Source: Amycolatopsis pithecellobii (GTDB lineage: Bacteria > Actinomycetota > Actinomycetes > Mycobacteriales > Pseudonocardiaceae). Taken from it: DNA of 64,000 bases. Both the position numbers and the translations under genes were made by a program. Below are positions 1 to 10,651 of this stretch, piece by piece. The stretch spans positions 28,598-92,597 of the forward strand of contig NZ_WMBA01000027.1 of the NCBI RefSeq assembly GCF_009707865.1. The letters run 5' to 3'. Below the pieces are notes generated by a model. That model was not told the origin of the DNA. It made no database searches and saw only the letters and a list, made by a program, of their open reading frames with translations. Position 1 is the stretch's first letter. Every line of letters begins with the position of its first letter.

Positions 1-370
1 TCGCGAGGTAGAACGGCCGCGCCGCCGGGGCGCGCCAGTCCAGCAGCAGCGGCTCGTACTCGCCGTCTTCGTCGAACAGGCCGAGCCTGCCGACGTAGGC
101 GGTTTCGCCGTCGTGGAAATCGAGGCGGCCGAAACACAGCCCCTGCTCGACGGAGGCCAGCTGCGCGAGGCGATCGGAGTAGGTGGTGGTCGCGACGTCC
201 CGCTCGGTGCGCGCCTGCGGGGTGCCGCCGGTCTGGGTGAGCGCCCCGGTCAGACGCCGCTGCGCGGACTCACGTTCGGCATCCAGCCTGCGGTAGAGCA
301 TCGACACATAGTCCTGCTCGGCCGCGAGGTCTCCTGTGCTGTCGGGTTCCCGTTCTGGGGCCACGGACAA
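1..370 (-). CDS. helR: HelD/HelR-family UvrD-like helicase, N-terminal fragment
   Basis: Only the first ~120 codons are inside the window; the gene continues past position 1. The translated fragment has an amphipathic start (LAAEQDYVSMLYRRLD) followed by YVGRLGLFDEDGEYEP and LLLDWRAPAARPFYLA, the signature N-terminus of HelD-type superfamily 1 proteins that pull RNA polymerase off DNA. In actinomycetes such proteins include HelR, which protects RNA polymerase from rifamycins; the HelR subtype is inference because the ATPase core is missing. Two starts are possible: TTG at 370, with an AAGGCGGG Shine-Dalgarno about 6 nt upstream, or GTG at 364. No rifamycin-associated element was seen in the ~100 bases upstream. 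Confidence 0.75.
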   Translation of the reverse strand, partial: MSVAPEREPDSTGDLAAEQDYVSMLYRRLDAERESAQRRLTGALTQTGGTPQARTERDVATTTYSDRLAQLASVEQGLCFGRLDFHDGETAYVGRLGLFDEDGEYEPLLLDWRAPAARPFYLA

Positions 371-466
371 GAAAAACCCGCCTTCATTCGGTGGTCGATG
401 GTCGGACTGGCAGACCAACGACACTACCCGCCGCGGAATTCCCGCCACGGCCGATTCGGGAGCGGC

Positions 467-808
467 TCAGAGACCGAGCACGCGCCGCAAGCCTTGATCG
501 ACGTCGTGCATCAGGTTGCCGGGGACGGAACCTACCGGACCTTCCAGTTCGTCCTTGTTCAAGGTGACCAGAGCTGTCACGTCGACCACCGAATCCCGAG
601 GCAACCCCGTCGCGACCGAGGGCAGGAACACATTGCCCGGCATCGCCGCCAGCCCCGTGTTGGACGTGATCACGACCGCCAGTACGGTCGCGAGCCGGCT
701 GCTGTTGTAGGGCCCCGCTTGGACGACAAGTACCGGTCGTCGCTTCGCCGGCCGGTTGCCTACCGCTGGTCCGGGATCGACCCAGTAGACATCGCCCCTT
801 GCAATCAC
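467..808 (-). CDS. mazF: MazF/PemK-family mRNA interferase toxin
   Basis: A 113-residue protein of the usual MazF length. It begins with the diagnostic RGDVYWVDPGPAVGNRPAKR, followed by RRPVLVVQ, YN and TSN, which form the SH3-like barrel and RNA-binding/catalytic surface of MazF endoribonucleases. The GTG start overlaps the antitoxin stop by 4 bp (GTGA), so toxin translation is probably coupled to antitoxin translation. Expected role: cleaving mRNA when the labile antitoxin is degraded. The cleavage sequence cannot be read from the protein. No other gene lies between it and the helicase start at about 370. Confidence 0.88.
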   Translation of the reverse strand: MIARGDVYWVDPGPAVGNRPAKRRPVLVVQAGPYNSSRLATVLAVVITSNTGLAAMPGNVFLPSVATGLPRDSVVDVTALVTLNKDELEGPVGSVPGNLMHDVDQGLRRVLGL

Positions 809-1050
809 CAGTCGTCGTCACCGGCCGCGAGCCGGACGTGGCCGGCCGACGCCGCCGCCGCATTCGAGTCGTCGCTTCCGGCCAGCGCCAAGGCTTCGTC
901 GATCACAGCTGTCGCCGACTCCGCGGCAAGCTGATCAAGATAGCGGCGCACGGCTCGCGTGAAGAATTCCGACCGGCTCAACCCCAGCGATGCGGCTTGC
1001 CGGGTCGCCGCCTCGAATGTCTCGTCCGGCATCGAGATCGCAGTCTTCAT
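805..1050 (-). CDS. mazE: Ribbon-helix-helix antitoxin of the MazF partner
   Basis: 81 residues. The N-terminus KTAISMPDETFEAATRQA with LSRSEFFTRAVRRYL is a classic ribbon-helix-helix DNA-binding fold: one beta strand that pairs in a dimer, then two helices. The acidic, Ala/Gly/Asp-rich C-terminal tail should be the toxin-neutralising segment. It immediately precedes mazF with a 4-bp overlap and should autorepress the pair through the tandem operator just upstream. A near-consensus -10 hexamer lies only 6 nt before the ATG, so the mRNA may be leaderless. Confidence 0.87.
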   Translation of the reverse strand: MKTAISMPDETFEAATRQAASLGLSRSEFFTRAVRRYLDQLAAESATAVIDEALALAGSDDSNAAAASAGHVRLAAGDDDW

Positions 1051-1077
1051 ACGGCGAGTATAACCGGGTATGACCGG
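1051..1077 (-). promoter_or_regulatory. mazEF promoter with tandem 10-bp operator
   Basis: Read on the minus strand, a TATACT hexamer (1062-1057) lies 6 nt upstream of the mazE ATG. It is embedded in two tandem 10-bp units, CCGGTCATAC (1077-1068) and CCGGTTATAC (1067-1058), differing at one base. Ten-bp tandem spacing, one helical turn, is what cooperative ribbon-helix-helix dimers prefer. No good -35 box is visible. Operator function is inference. Confidence 0.55.
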
Positions 1078-1086
1078 TCGCCGCCG

Positions 1087-2067
1087 CTAGAACGGCAGGC
1101 CGAGGGTGGGCAGGCCGATCGCGGAGTCCACGGCCAGTGCGACGAACACGATCATCAGGTACGTGTTCGAGCGGTGGAACAACGCCATCGGCTTGGTCTC
1201 GACACCACGCGCGACCTGACGCTGCAGGCGATGTGCGTAGAACAGGAACCACGCGCCGGCCAGTACCGCGAAACCCGCGTACAGCCAGCTGGTCACCGGC
1301 AGCAGCAGCAGCGTCCAGGCGACCATCACCCACGAGTAGATGACGATCTGGCGCGCCACGTGCTCCGCGGTCGCGACCACCGGCAGCATCGGCACGCCCG
1401 CGCGCTCGTAGTCCTCGCGGTACTTCATGCCCAGCGCCCAGGTGTGCGGCGGGGTCCAGAAGAAGATCACACCGAACATCACGAACGCGGGCCACTGCAC
1501 GGTGCCGGTCACCGCGGCCCAGCCGATCACCACCGGCATGCAGCCCGCGGCCCCGCCCCACACCACGTTCTGCGCGGTGCGCCGCTTGAGGCCGAGGGTG
1601 TACACGAAGATGTAGAACAGGATCGTCGCGATCGCGAGCACGGCGGCGAGCAGGTTCACCGTGAAGAACAGCATCACGAACGAAGCGGCACCGAGGACGA
1701 GGCCGAACACCAGGGCGTTGCGCCGCGGCACCGAGTCACGCACGAGCGGGCGCCGCTTCGTGCGGTTCATCACCTTGTCGATATCCGCGTCGATCACGCA
1801 GTTGAGGGCATTGGCGCTGCCGGCCGCCATCGCCCCGCCGGTCAGCGTGGCCAGGATCAGCCACGGCGACGGGATGGTCCGGGCCGCGAGGAACATCGCG
1901 GGGATGGTCGTGACCAGCAGCAGCTCGATAACCTGCGGCTTGGTCAGCGCGACATACGCGACCACGCGGGCACGAAGCCCTCGCAGGCCACGGCCGGGCG
2001 GTTGCCCCCCGGGGTGGTCGGCGCTGGTGCCGGCACTGCGCCCGTGCGCAGCGTTCACCAACGACAT
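1087..2067 (-). CDS. ctaB: Protoheme IX farnesyltransferase (heme O synthase)
   Basis: Polytopic UbiA-family prenyltransferase of 326 residues that attaches a farnesyl chain to heme b, the first step to heme A for aa3 cytochrome oxidase; it acts in the cytoplasmic membrane. The first Asp-rich motif [19 protein letters not shown] (N-x3-D-x3-D) and the loop [15 protein letters not shown] are both present, with about eight hydrophobic helices. The ATG at 2067 is preferred because GGGAG lies 5-6 nt upstream and the protein then begins [10 protein letters not shown]; an upstream in-frame ATG at 2166 would add a low-complexity Pro-rich tail. It diverges from the pentose-phosphate operon, as in many actinobacteria. 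Confidence 0.95.
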   Translation of the reverse strand: MSLVNAAHGRSAGTSADHPGGQPPGRGLRGLRARVVAYVALTKPQVIELLLVTTIPAMFLAARTIPSPWLILATLTGGAMAAGSANALNCVIDADIDKVMNRTKRRPLVRDSVPRRNALVFGLVLGAASFVMLFFTVNLLAAVLAIATILFYIFVYTLGLKRRTAQNVVWGGAAGCMPVVIGWAAVTGTVQWPAFVMFGVIFFWTPPHTWALGMKYREDYERAGVPMLPVVATAEHVARQIVIYSWVMVAWTLLLLPVTSWLYAGFAVLAGAWFLFYAHRLQRQVARGVETKPMALFHRSNTYLMIVFVALAVDSAIGLPTLGLPF

Positions 2068-2376
2068 TTCGCTCCCTGGTTCAGTTTCGGGCGGCGTCGG
2101 CGCTGGGCGGGACACCACAACAGATCGTAACCACGGGTTGCCGGGTAATGGCTTCTGGGGTGCCACCCGATGTCCCGCGGTGGCCGGGAGTGTCGGGGCC
2201 GGGGCGCCTGGGTAATCGACCTACTAGGCTGCCCTCGGAGGGCTTGCCGGTAGCTCGTGCGCATGCCCCTCAACCAGGAATATCGACCCTTCGGGATCGA
2301 TTGAGATATGTGGGGCCCGCGCGGGTGCGCGGGAGGCAGAAACAGACCAACGACGAGCGTCGGGAGTTCGAGTTCA
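2068..2376. other. Divergent ctaB/tkt promoter region
   Basis: 309 bases with no convincing gene. It must hold the promoters for ctaB (leftward) and tkt (rightward). A short hairpin, ATCGA at 2282-2286 facing TCGAT at 2297-2301 with CCC/GGG inside, lies in the probable tkt leader. No clear -35/-10 pair could be assigned. Confidence 0.5.
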
Positions 2377-4479
<2,103 letters not shown>

Positions 4480-4501
4480 GCATCCGAAGGGGATGAACGT
4501 C

Positions 4502-5623
4502 ATGAGCGAAAGCAACAAGGATCAACTGGCTCTGCTTTCTCAAGCCGGGGTGTCCATCTGGCTCGACGACCTTTCGCGCGAGCGGCTGGACTCCGGCAAC
4601 CTCGCCGGGCTGATCCGCGACCAGCACGTCGTCGGTGTCACCACGAACCCGACCATCTTCGCCAACGCGCTGTCCGCCGGCGAGGCCTACGACGAGCAGG
4701 TCCGTGAGCTCGCCGCGCGCGGCGCGGACCTGGCCCAGACCGTGCGTGAGCTGACCACGACCGACGTGCGCAACGCCGCGGACCTGTTCCGCCACGTCTA
4801 CCGCGCCAGCAACGGGGTGGACGGCCGCGTCTCGATCGAGGTCGACCCGCGCCTCGCCAAGGACGCGGAGCGCACCGCCGCCGAGGCCAAGGACCTGTGG
4901 AAGACGGTGGACCGGCCGAACATCTTCATCAAGATCCCGGCCACCGAAGAGGGCCTGCCCGCCATCACCGCCACCCTCGCCGAGGGCATCAGCGTCAACG
5001 TCACGCTGATCTTCTCCGTCGAGCGCTACCGCAAGGTGATCGAGGCGTTCTTCGCGGGGCTGGAGCAGGCCAAGGCCAACGGCCACGACCTGCGCACGAT
5101 CGAGTCGGTGGCGTCGTTCTTCGTGTCCCGCGTGGACACCGAGGTCGACAAGCGTCTCGACGCGCTCGGCACCGACGAGGCCAAGGCGCTGCGCGGTGAG
5201 GCCGCCATCGCCAACGCGCGGCTCGCCTACGCCGCCTACGAGGAACTGTTCGCCTCCGACCGGTGGGCCGCGCTCAAAGCCGAGGGGGCGAACTCGCAGC
5301 GCCCGCTGTGGGCCTCCACCGGCGTGAAGGACCCGTCCTACTCCGACACCCGCTACGTCGACCAGCTCGTCGTCGCCAACACGGTGAACACCATGCCGGA
5401 AAAGACGCTGTTCGCGGTCGGCGACCACGCCGAAATCGACGGTGACAAGGTGACCGGCACGGGCGCCAAGGCGCAGGCGGTGTTCGACCAGCTCTCGAAC
5501 GTCGGCATCGACGTGCCGGACGTGTTCCGCACGCTCGAGGACGAGGGCGTGGAGAAGTTCGAGAAGTCGTGGCAGGAGCTGCTCGACACCGTCGAAGGGC
5601 AGCTCGGGAAGGCGAAGAACTGA
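4502..5623 (+). CDS. tal: Transaldolase
   Basis: 373-residue transaldolase that transfers a dihydroxyacetone unit through a Schiff base. The active-site Lys lies in [25 protein letters not shown] and [15 protein letters not shown] are conserved barrel strands. Length matches the long actinobacterial/cyanobacterial subfamily. The ATG at 4502 is favoured over the one at 4493, because the GAAGGGG ribosome-binding site ends at 4492: 9 nt from 4502 but none from 4493. It lies 22 bp after tkt and 2 bp before pgi, so it is clearly co-transcribed. Confidence 0.96.
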   Translation: MSESNKDQLALLSQAGVSIWLDDLSRERLDSGNLAGLIRDQHVVGVTTNPTIFANALSAGEAYDEQVRELAARGADLAQTVRELTTTDVRNAADLFRHVYRASNGVDGRVSIEVDPRLAKDAERTAAEAKDLWKTVDRPNIFIKIPATEEGLPAITATLAEGISVNVTLIFSVERYRKVIEAFFAGLEQAKANGHDLRTIESVASFFVSRVDTEVDKRLDALGTDEAKALRGEAAIANARLAYAAYEELFASDRWAALKAEGANSQRPLWASTGVKDPSYSDTRYVDQLVVANTVNTMPEKTLFAVGDHAEIDGDKVTGTGAKAQAVFDQLSNVGIDVPDVFRTLEDEGVEKFEKSWQELLDTVEGQLGKAKN

Positions 5624-5625
5624 CC

Positions 5626-7245
5626 ATGGCGGGGGAAGAGACCACTGTCCGCATCGCCGACGAAAACCTCGCGGCCAAGGCGGCGCCGCTGATCGGCAAG
5701 CTGGTCGCCGACCAGGTCGCTTCGAAGCTCACGGCCCAGGACCCGACGCTGTGGGGCCCGGACGCCGAATCCGAGTCCTCGATCCGGCTGTCCTGGACCA
5801 CGCTGCACAAGACGTCGCGGCCGTTGATCGGCGAGATCGAGGCGTTGCGCGAGGAGCTTCGGGGCGAGGGCGTCGACCGGGTCGTGCTCGCCGGGATGGG
5901 CGGCTCGTCGCTGGCGCCGGAGGTCATCACCGGTACCGAGGGTGTGCCGCTGACCGTGCTGGACACCACCGATCCGGGCCAGCTCGCCGACGCGCTCGCC
6001 GGTGACCTGCAGCGCACGGTGCTCGTGGTGTCGTCGAAGTCCGGCGGCACGGTCGAGACCGACAGCCACCGCCGCATCTTCGCGGAGGCGTTCGCCGAAG
6101 CCGGAATCGACGCGGCGCGGCGCATCGTCGTCGTCACCGACCCCGGCTCGCCGCTGGCGCAGCTGGCCGAGACCGAGGGCTACCGCAAGGTGTTCCTCGC
6201 CGACCCGCACGTCGGCGGGCGCTACTCGGCACTGACCGCGTTCGGGCTCGTCCCGGCCGGTCTCGCCGGCGCCGATGTCGCGCGGCTGCTCGACCAGGCG
6301 GCCGCCGCGGCGCAGGTGCTCGGCGACGACAACGCCGAGAACCCTGGGGTGGTGCTGGGCGCGGCCTGGGCCGCGGCGCACGCCGAGGGCGCCGAGAAGG
6401 TCGTGCTGGCCGATTCCGGCTCAGGTATCAAGGGATTCCCGGACTGGGCCGAGCAGCTCATCGCCGAGTCCACCGGCAAGCTCGGCACCGGGCTGCTGCC
6501 GGTCGCGGTCGACGGGCCGGACGCGCCCGGTTTCGCCGACGCCGGGTCCGACGCCACCCCGATCGCGATCGGGCCGGGCATCCCGGCCGCGAAGATCGCC
6601 ACCGGGGGGACGCTGGGCGCGCAGTTCCTGCTGTGGGAGTTCGCCACCGCGATCGCGGGCCGCCTCCTGGAGATCAACCCGTTCGACCAGCCCGATGTGG
6701 AAGCCGCGAAGGCCGCCACGCGCGCGTTGCTGGACAACCCCGCTTCGCTCGAAGACGGCGGCTCACCATCCACTGTGGACGGTTCGGTCGAGGTGTTCGC
6801 ACCGGAAGGCGTTGACACCACGGGAACTCTGGCCGACGTGTTGCGCTCGTTCCTCGCGACGGCGCCGGAGCACGGCTATCTCGCGGTGCAGGCCTACCTC
6901 GACCGGCTCGACGACGCCTCGGCCGAGCTGCTGCGCCCCGAACTCGCCAAGCGCACCGGCCTGCAGACGACGTTCGGCTGGGGCCCGCGGTTCCTGCATT
7001 CCACCGGGCAGTACCACAAGGGCGGCCACCAGAACGGCATCTTCCTGCAGGTCACCGGCAACGCCGAAACCGACCTGGAGGTGCCGGACCGCCCGTACAC
7101 GCTGGGCAAGCTGCAGCACGCCCAGGCCCTGGGCGACGGCCAGGTGCTCACCGAGCACGGGCGCCCGGTGCTGCGGCTGCACCTCACCGACCGTGCCGCC
7201 GGACTCGCCCAGCTTGTCCGTGCTGTACAGGAGGTTGCCCGGTGA
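5626..7245 (+). CDS. pgi: Glucose-6-phosphate isomerase
   Basis: 539 residues with two SIS (sugar isomerase) folds: an N-terminal one with GMGGSSLAPEV and VVSSKSGGTVET, and a second near FATAIAGRLLEINPFDQPD. It interconverts glucose-6-phosphate and fructose-6-phosphate. It belongs to the divergent form found inside actinobacterial pentose-phosphate operons rather than the E. coli-like Pgi, so it might work mainly in cycling carbon through the oxidative branch (inference). The ATG lies 2 bp after the tal stop, and its own stop overlaps zwf by 4 bp. Confidence 0.9.
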   Translation: MAGEETTVRIADENLAAKAAPLIGKLVADQVASKLTAQDPTLWGPDAESESSIRLSWTTLHKTSRPLIGEIEALREELRGEGVDRVVLAGMGGSSLAPEVITGTEGVPLTVLDTTDPGQLADALAGDLQRTVLVVSSKSGGTVETDSHRRIFAEAFAEAGIDAARRIVVVTDPGSPLAQLAETEGYRKVFLADPHVGGRYSALTAFGLVPAGLAGADVARLLDQAAAAAQVLGDDNAENPGVVLGAAWAAAHAEGAEKVVLADSGSGIKGFPDWAEQLIAESTGKLGTGLLPVAVDGPDAPGFADAGSDATPIAIGPGIPAAKIATGGTLGAQFLLWEFATAIAGRLLEINPFDQPDVEAAKAATRALLDNPASLEDGGSPSTVDGSVEVFAPEGVDTTGTLADVLRSFLATAPEHGYLAVQAYLDRLDDASAELLRPELAKRTGLQTTFGWGPRFLHSTGQYHKGGHQNGIFLQVTGNAETDLEVPDRPYTLGKLQHAQALGDGQVLTEHGRPVLRLHLTDRAAGLAQLVRAVQEVAR

Positions 7246-8771
7246 CGGAGCAGTGGACCAACCCGCTGCGGGACCCGCGCGACAAGCGGCTGCCGCGGAT
7301 CGCGGGCCCGTCGAGCATGGTGATCTTCGGGGTCACGGGCGACCTGTCGCGCAAGAAGCTCATGCCCGCGATCTACGACCTCGCCAACCGGGGCCTGCTG
7401 CCCGCGGGTTTCTCGCTCGTCGGGTTCGCCCGGCGGGACTGGGAGCACGAGGACTTTTCGCAGCTGGTGCACGACGCCGTGGCCGAGCACGCGCGGACAC
7501 CGTTCCGTGAGTCGGTGTGGCACCGCCTCGCCGAAGGCATCCGGTTCGTCCAGGGCAGCTTCGACGACGACGACGCGTTCGACCGGCTCGCCGACACCGT
7601 CCGCGAGCTCGACGCCGAACGCGGCACCGGTGGCAACACCGCGTTCTACCTGTCGATCCCGCCGGGCGCCTTCCCCGTCGTGACCAAACAGCTGGCGCGC
7701 TCCGGCCTGGCTCAGGGGGACGCGCAGTCCTGGCGCCGCGTCGTCATCGAGAAGCCGTTCGGGCACGACCTGGCCAGCGCCAAGGAACTCAACGCGATCG
7801 TCAACGACGTGTTCCCCGAGGAGTCGGTGTTCCGCATCGACCACTACCTCGGCAAGGAGACGGTGCAGAACATCCTGGCGCTGCGGTTCGCCAACCAGCT
7901 GTTCGAGCCGATCTGGAACGCCAACTACGTCGACCACGTGCAGATCACCATGGCCGAGGACATCGGCCTCGGCGGTCGCGCGGGCTATTACGACGGCATC
8001 GGCGCGGCGCGGGACGTGATCCAGAACCACCTGCTGCAGCTGCTCGCCTTCACCGCGATGGAGGAGCCGCTGTCGTTCGAGCCGCGGGCCCTGCGCGCGG
8101 AGAAGATCAAGGTGCTGTCGGCGATCACCGCGCCGCAGCCGTTCGACGAGACGACCGCGCGCGGCCAGTACTCGGGTGGCTGGCAGGGCGGCAAGAAGGT
8201 GCCCGGCCTGCTGCAGGAGGCCGGATTCGCGAAGGACTCGACGACCGAGACCTATGCCGCGGTGACGCTGGAGGTGCAGAACCGCCGCTGGGCGGGCGTG
8301 CCGTTCTACCTGCGCACCGGCAAGCGGCTGGGCCGCCGCGTCACCGAGATCGCGGTGATGTTCAAGCGTGCCCCGCACCTGCCGTTCGACCGCACTTCGA
8401 CCGAGGAGCTGGGGCAGAACGCGCTGGTGATCCGGGTGCAGCCGGACGAGGGCGTGACGATGCGGTTCGGTTCGAAGGTGCCGGGCACGACGATGGAGGT
8501 CCGCGACGTCACGATGGACTTCGGGTACGGGCACGCGTTCACCGAGTCCTCCCCCGAGGCCTACGAGCGGCTCATCCTGGACGTGCTGCTCGGTGAGCCA
8601 TCGCTGTTCCCGGTGAACGCCGAGGTCGAGCTGTCCTGGCAGATCCTCGACCCGATCCTGGACCACTGGGCCAAGAACGGCACACCCGAGCCGTACCCGC
8701 CGGGGAGCTGGGGTCCCGCTTCGGCGGATGAAGTGCTGGAACGTTCCGGCCGGAACTGGAGGCGCCCGTGA
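7242..8771 (+). CDS. zwf: Glucose-6-phosphate 1-dehydrogenase
   Basis: 509 residues. It oxidises glucose-6-phosphate to 6-phosphogluconolactone, making NADPH. The Rossmann fingerprint FGVTGDLSRKKLMPA, the substrate/catalytic motif RIDHYLGKETVQN with its catalytic His and Lys, and EKPFGHDLASAK are all present. The GTG start overlaps the pgi stop (GTGA) and the end overlaps opcA by 4 bp, which implies translational coupling with its assembly factor. Confidence 0.97.
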   Translation: MTEQWTNPLRDPRDKRLPRIAGPSSMVIFGVTGDLSRKKLMPAIYDLANRGLLPAGFSLVGFARRDWEHEDFSQLVHDAVAEHARTPFRESVWHRLAEGIRFVQGSFDDDDAFDRLADTVRELDAERGTGGNTAFYLSIPPGAFPVVTKQLARSGLAQGDAQSWRRVVIEKPFGHDLASAKELNAIVNDVFPEESVFRIDHYLGKETVQNILALRFANQLFEPIWNANYVDHVQITMAEDIGLGGRAGYYDGIGAARDVIQNHLLQLLAFTAMEEPLSFEPRALRAEKIKVLSAITAPQPFDETTARGQYSGGWQGGKKVPGLLQEAGFAKDSTTETYAAVTLEVQNRRWAGVPFYLRTGKRLGRRVTEIAVMFKRAPHLPFDRTSTEELGQNALVIRVQPDEGVTMRFGSKVPGTTMEVRDVTMDFGYGHAFTESSPEAYERLILDVLLGEPSLFPVNAEVELSWQILDPILDHWAKNGTPEPYPPGSWGPASADEVLERSGRNWRRP

Positions 8772-9754
8772 TCATCGACCTGCCTTCGACCACGACCTCG
8801 CAGGTCAACCGCAAGCTCGTCGAGCTCAGGGAACGCGGCGGTGCCGTGGCGCTGGGCCGGGTGCTGACCCTGGTGATCGTCGACGACGACGGCGAGCACC
8901 TGGAGGAGCACATCGACGCGGCGAACGAGGCCAGCCGCGAGCACCCGTGCCGGGTCATCGTGATCGCCCGCGGTTCCCGCACGGCGGCGGCCCGCATCGA
9001 CGGCCAGATCCGCATCGGCGGGGACGCCGGGGCGAGCGAGGTCATCGTGCTGCGGCTGTACGGGCCACTCGCGGCGCAGGGCCAGAGCGCGGTCGTGCCG
9101 TTGCTGCTGCCGGACGCACCGATCGTGACGTGGTGGCCCAGCGCCGGCCCGAAGGCCCCGGCCGAGGACCCGATCGGTCAGCTCGCACAGCGCCGCATCA
9201 CCGACTCGGCGGCCGAGCGGAACCCGATCCGCGCGCTGACCACCCGCCGGAAGGCCTACACCCCCGGTGACACGGACCTGGCGTGGACTCGGCTGACGAA
9301 CTGGCGCGCCCAGCTGGTCGCCGCGCTCGACCTGCCGCCGTACGAGGCGATCACCGGCGCCACCGTCACCGGTGAGGCGGACTCGCCGTCCACCGAGCTG
9401 CTGGCCGGCTGGCTCGCCGAGTACCTCAAGATCCCGGTGAAGCGGATCAAGGTGGCCGGCGCGCAGGGCATGGTGTCGGTGTCGCTGGAACGGCGTTCGG
9501 GCGTGGTGGAGCTGCACCGGCCGGACGGCAAGGTGGGCACGCTGAGCCAGCCTGGCCAGCCGACGCGGCGGATCGCGCTGCATCGCCGCAACACCAAGGA
9601 CTGCCTGATCGAGGAGCTGCGGCGGCTCGACTTCGACGAGGTCTACGAGGCCTCGTTGCACGGGCTCGACAAGCTCGCCCCGGGTTCGGCGAAAAGCGAG
9701 AGCAAGGCCAAGAACGGGGCCAAGAACGGCAAGAAGGCCAAGGCGAGCGCATGA
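8768..9754 (+). CDS. opcA: Glucose-6-phosphate dehydrogenase assembly/redox protein OpcA
   Basis: 328 residues; found only in cyanobacteria and actinobacteria next to zwf. OpcA promotes oligomerisation and redox control of glucose-6-phosphate dehydrogenase. Conserved stretches include RVLTLVIV, APIVTWWPSAGPKAPAEDP and ALTTRRKAYTPGDTDLAWTR. The last ~25 residues are a Lys/Ala-rich tail (KAKNGAKNGKKAKASA), probably disordered. Coupled by 4-bp overlaps to zwf before it and pgl after it. Confidence 0.95.
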   Translation: MIIDLPSTTTSQVNRKLVELRERGGAVALGRVLTLVIVDDDGEHLEEHIDAANEASREHPCRVIVIARGSRTAAARIDGQIRIGGDAGASEVIVLRLYGPLAAQGQSAVVPLLLPDAPIVTWWPSAGPKAPAEDPIGQLAQRRITDSAAERNPIRALTTRRKAYTPGDTDLAWTRLTNWRAQLVAALDLPPYEAITGATVTGEADSPSTELLAGWLAEYLKIPVKRIKVAGAQGMVSVSLERRSGVVELHRPDGKVGTLSQPGQPTRRIALHRRNTKDCLIEELRRLDFDEVYEASLHGLDKLAPGSAKSESKAKNGAKNGKKAKASA

Positions 9755-10530
9755 GTGAGCCCGAGGTCGTCGTCTACGCCAACCCGGATCTGCTCGCCGC
9801 GGCGGTGGCCGCCCGCCTGGTGACCAGGCTGGTGGACCTGCAGGCGGCCAAGGGCTCGGCCTCGTTGGCGCTGACCGGTGGCAGCACCGGGATCGCCGTG
9901 CTGGAGCAGCTGCACCAGTCCCCCGCGCGCGACGCGGTGGACTGGTCGCGGCTGGATCTGTACTGGGGCGACGAGCGGTTCGTACCCGCGGACGACGACG
10001 AGCGCAACGAGAAGCAGGCCCGTGAGGCGCTGCTCGACCACGTGCCCATCGATCCGAAACGGGTGCACGCGATGGCCGCCTCGGACGGCGAGTTCGGTGA
10101 CGACCCGGACACCGCCGCCGAGGCCTACGCGCGGGTGCTCGCCGCGCATGCGTTGCCGGAGAACCACGGCACCGTGCCAGGCTTCGACATCACGCTGCTC
10201 GGTCTCGGCGGCGAGGGGCACACCGCGTCGGTGTTCCCCGAATCGCCCGCAGTGTATGAGACCGAACGTTCCGTGGTCGCGGTCCGCAACTGCCCGAAGC
10301 CGCCGCCGACCCGGATTTCGCTGACGCTGCCCGCGATCCGCCGCTCGCACGACGTGTGGTTGCTGACCACGGGCGAGGCGAAGGCGGACGCGGTGGCGCT
10401 GGCGTTGTCCGGCGCCGGTGAGGTCCAGTTGCCCGTCGCGGGTGCGCGCGGCCAACGCCGGACGCTGTGGCTGATCGACCGGGCCGCGGCGGGGAAACTT
10501 TCCCATCTGTACCAGCCGCCCACGGCGTGA
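9751..10530 (+). CDS. pgl: 6-phosphogluconolactonase
   Basis: 259 residues, DevB/NagB-like fold. It hydrolyses the lactone made by Zwf. LTGGSTGIAVLEQL and DLYWGDERFVP are the substrate-phosphate loops, and FDITLLGLGGEGHTASVFPE contains the conserved GGEGH(T/I)AS motif. Last gene of the operon, overlapping opcA by 4 bp and followed by 121 bp before the histidine kinase. Confidence 0.95.
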   Translation: MSEPEVVVYANPDLLAAAVAARLVTRLVDLQAAKGSASLALTGGSTGIAVLEQLHQSPARDAVDWSRLDLYWGDERFVPADDDERNEKQAREALLDHVPIDPKRVHAMAASDGEFGDDPDTAAEAYARVLAAHALPENHGTVPGFDITLLGLGGEGHTASVFPESPAVYETERSVVAVRNCPKPPPTRISLTLPAIRRSHDVWLLTTGEAKADAVALALSGAGEVQLPVAGARGQRRTLWLIDRAAAGKLSHLYQPPTA

Positions 10531-10651
10531 CTTCGCAGGCCGACTCACCCACAGGCATTAGCATCCGCACATTAATTTCCATCCTTGCGTCCCAGCGGGC
10601 TCCGGATGGCGTCTCACCGTCAAGTTCATGAGACGAGTGAGGGCCGATCAC

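Noticed and set aside
371..466. Rifamycin-associated element upstream of the helicase
   Set aside because: I looked for the conserved inverted repeat and found no match in this interval.
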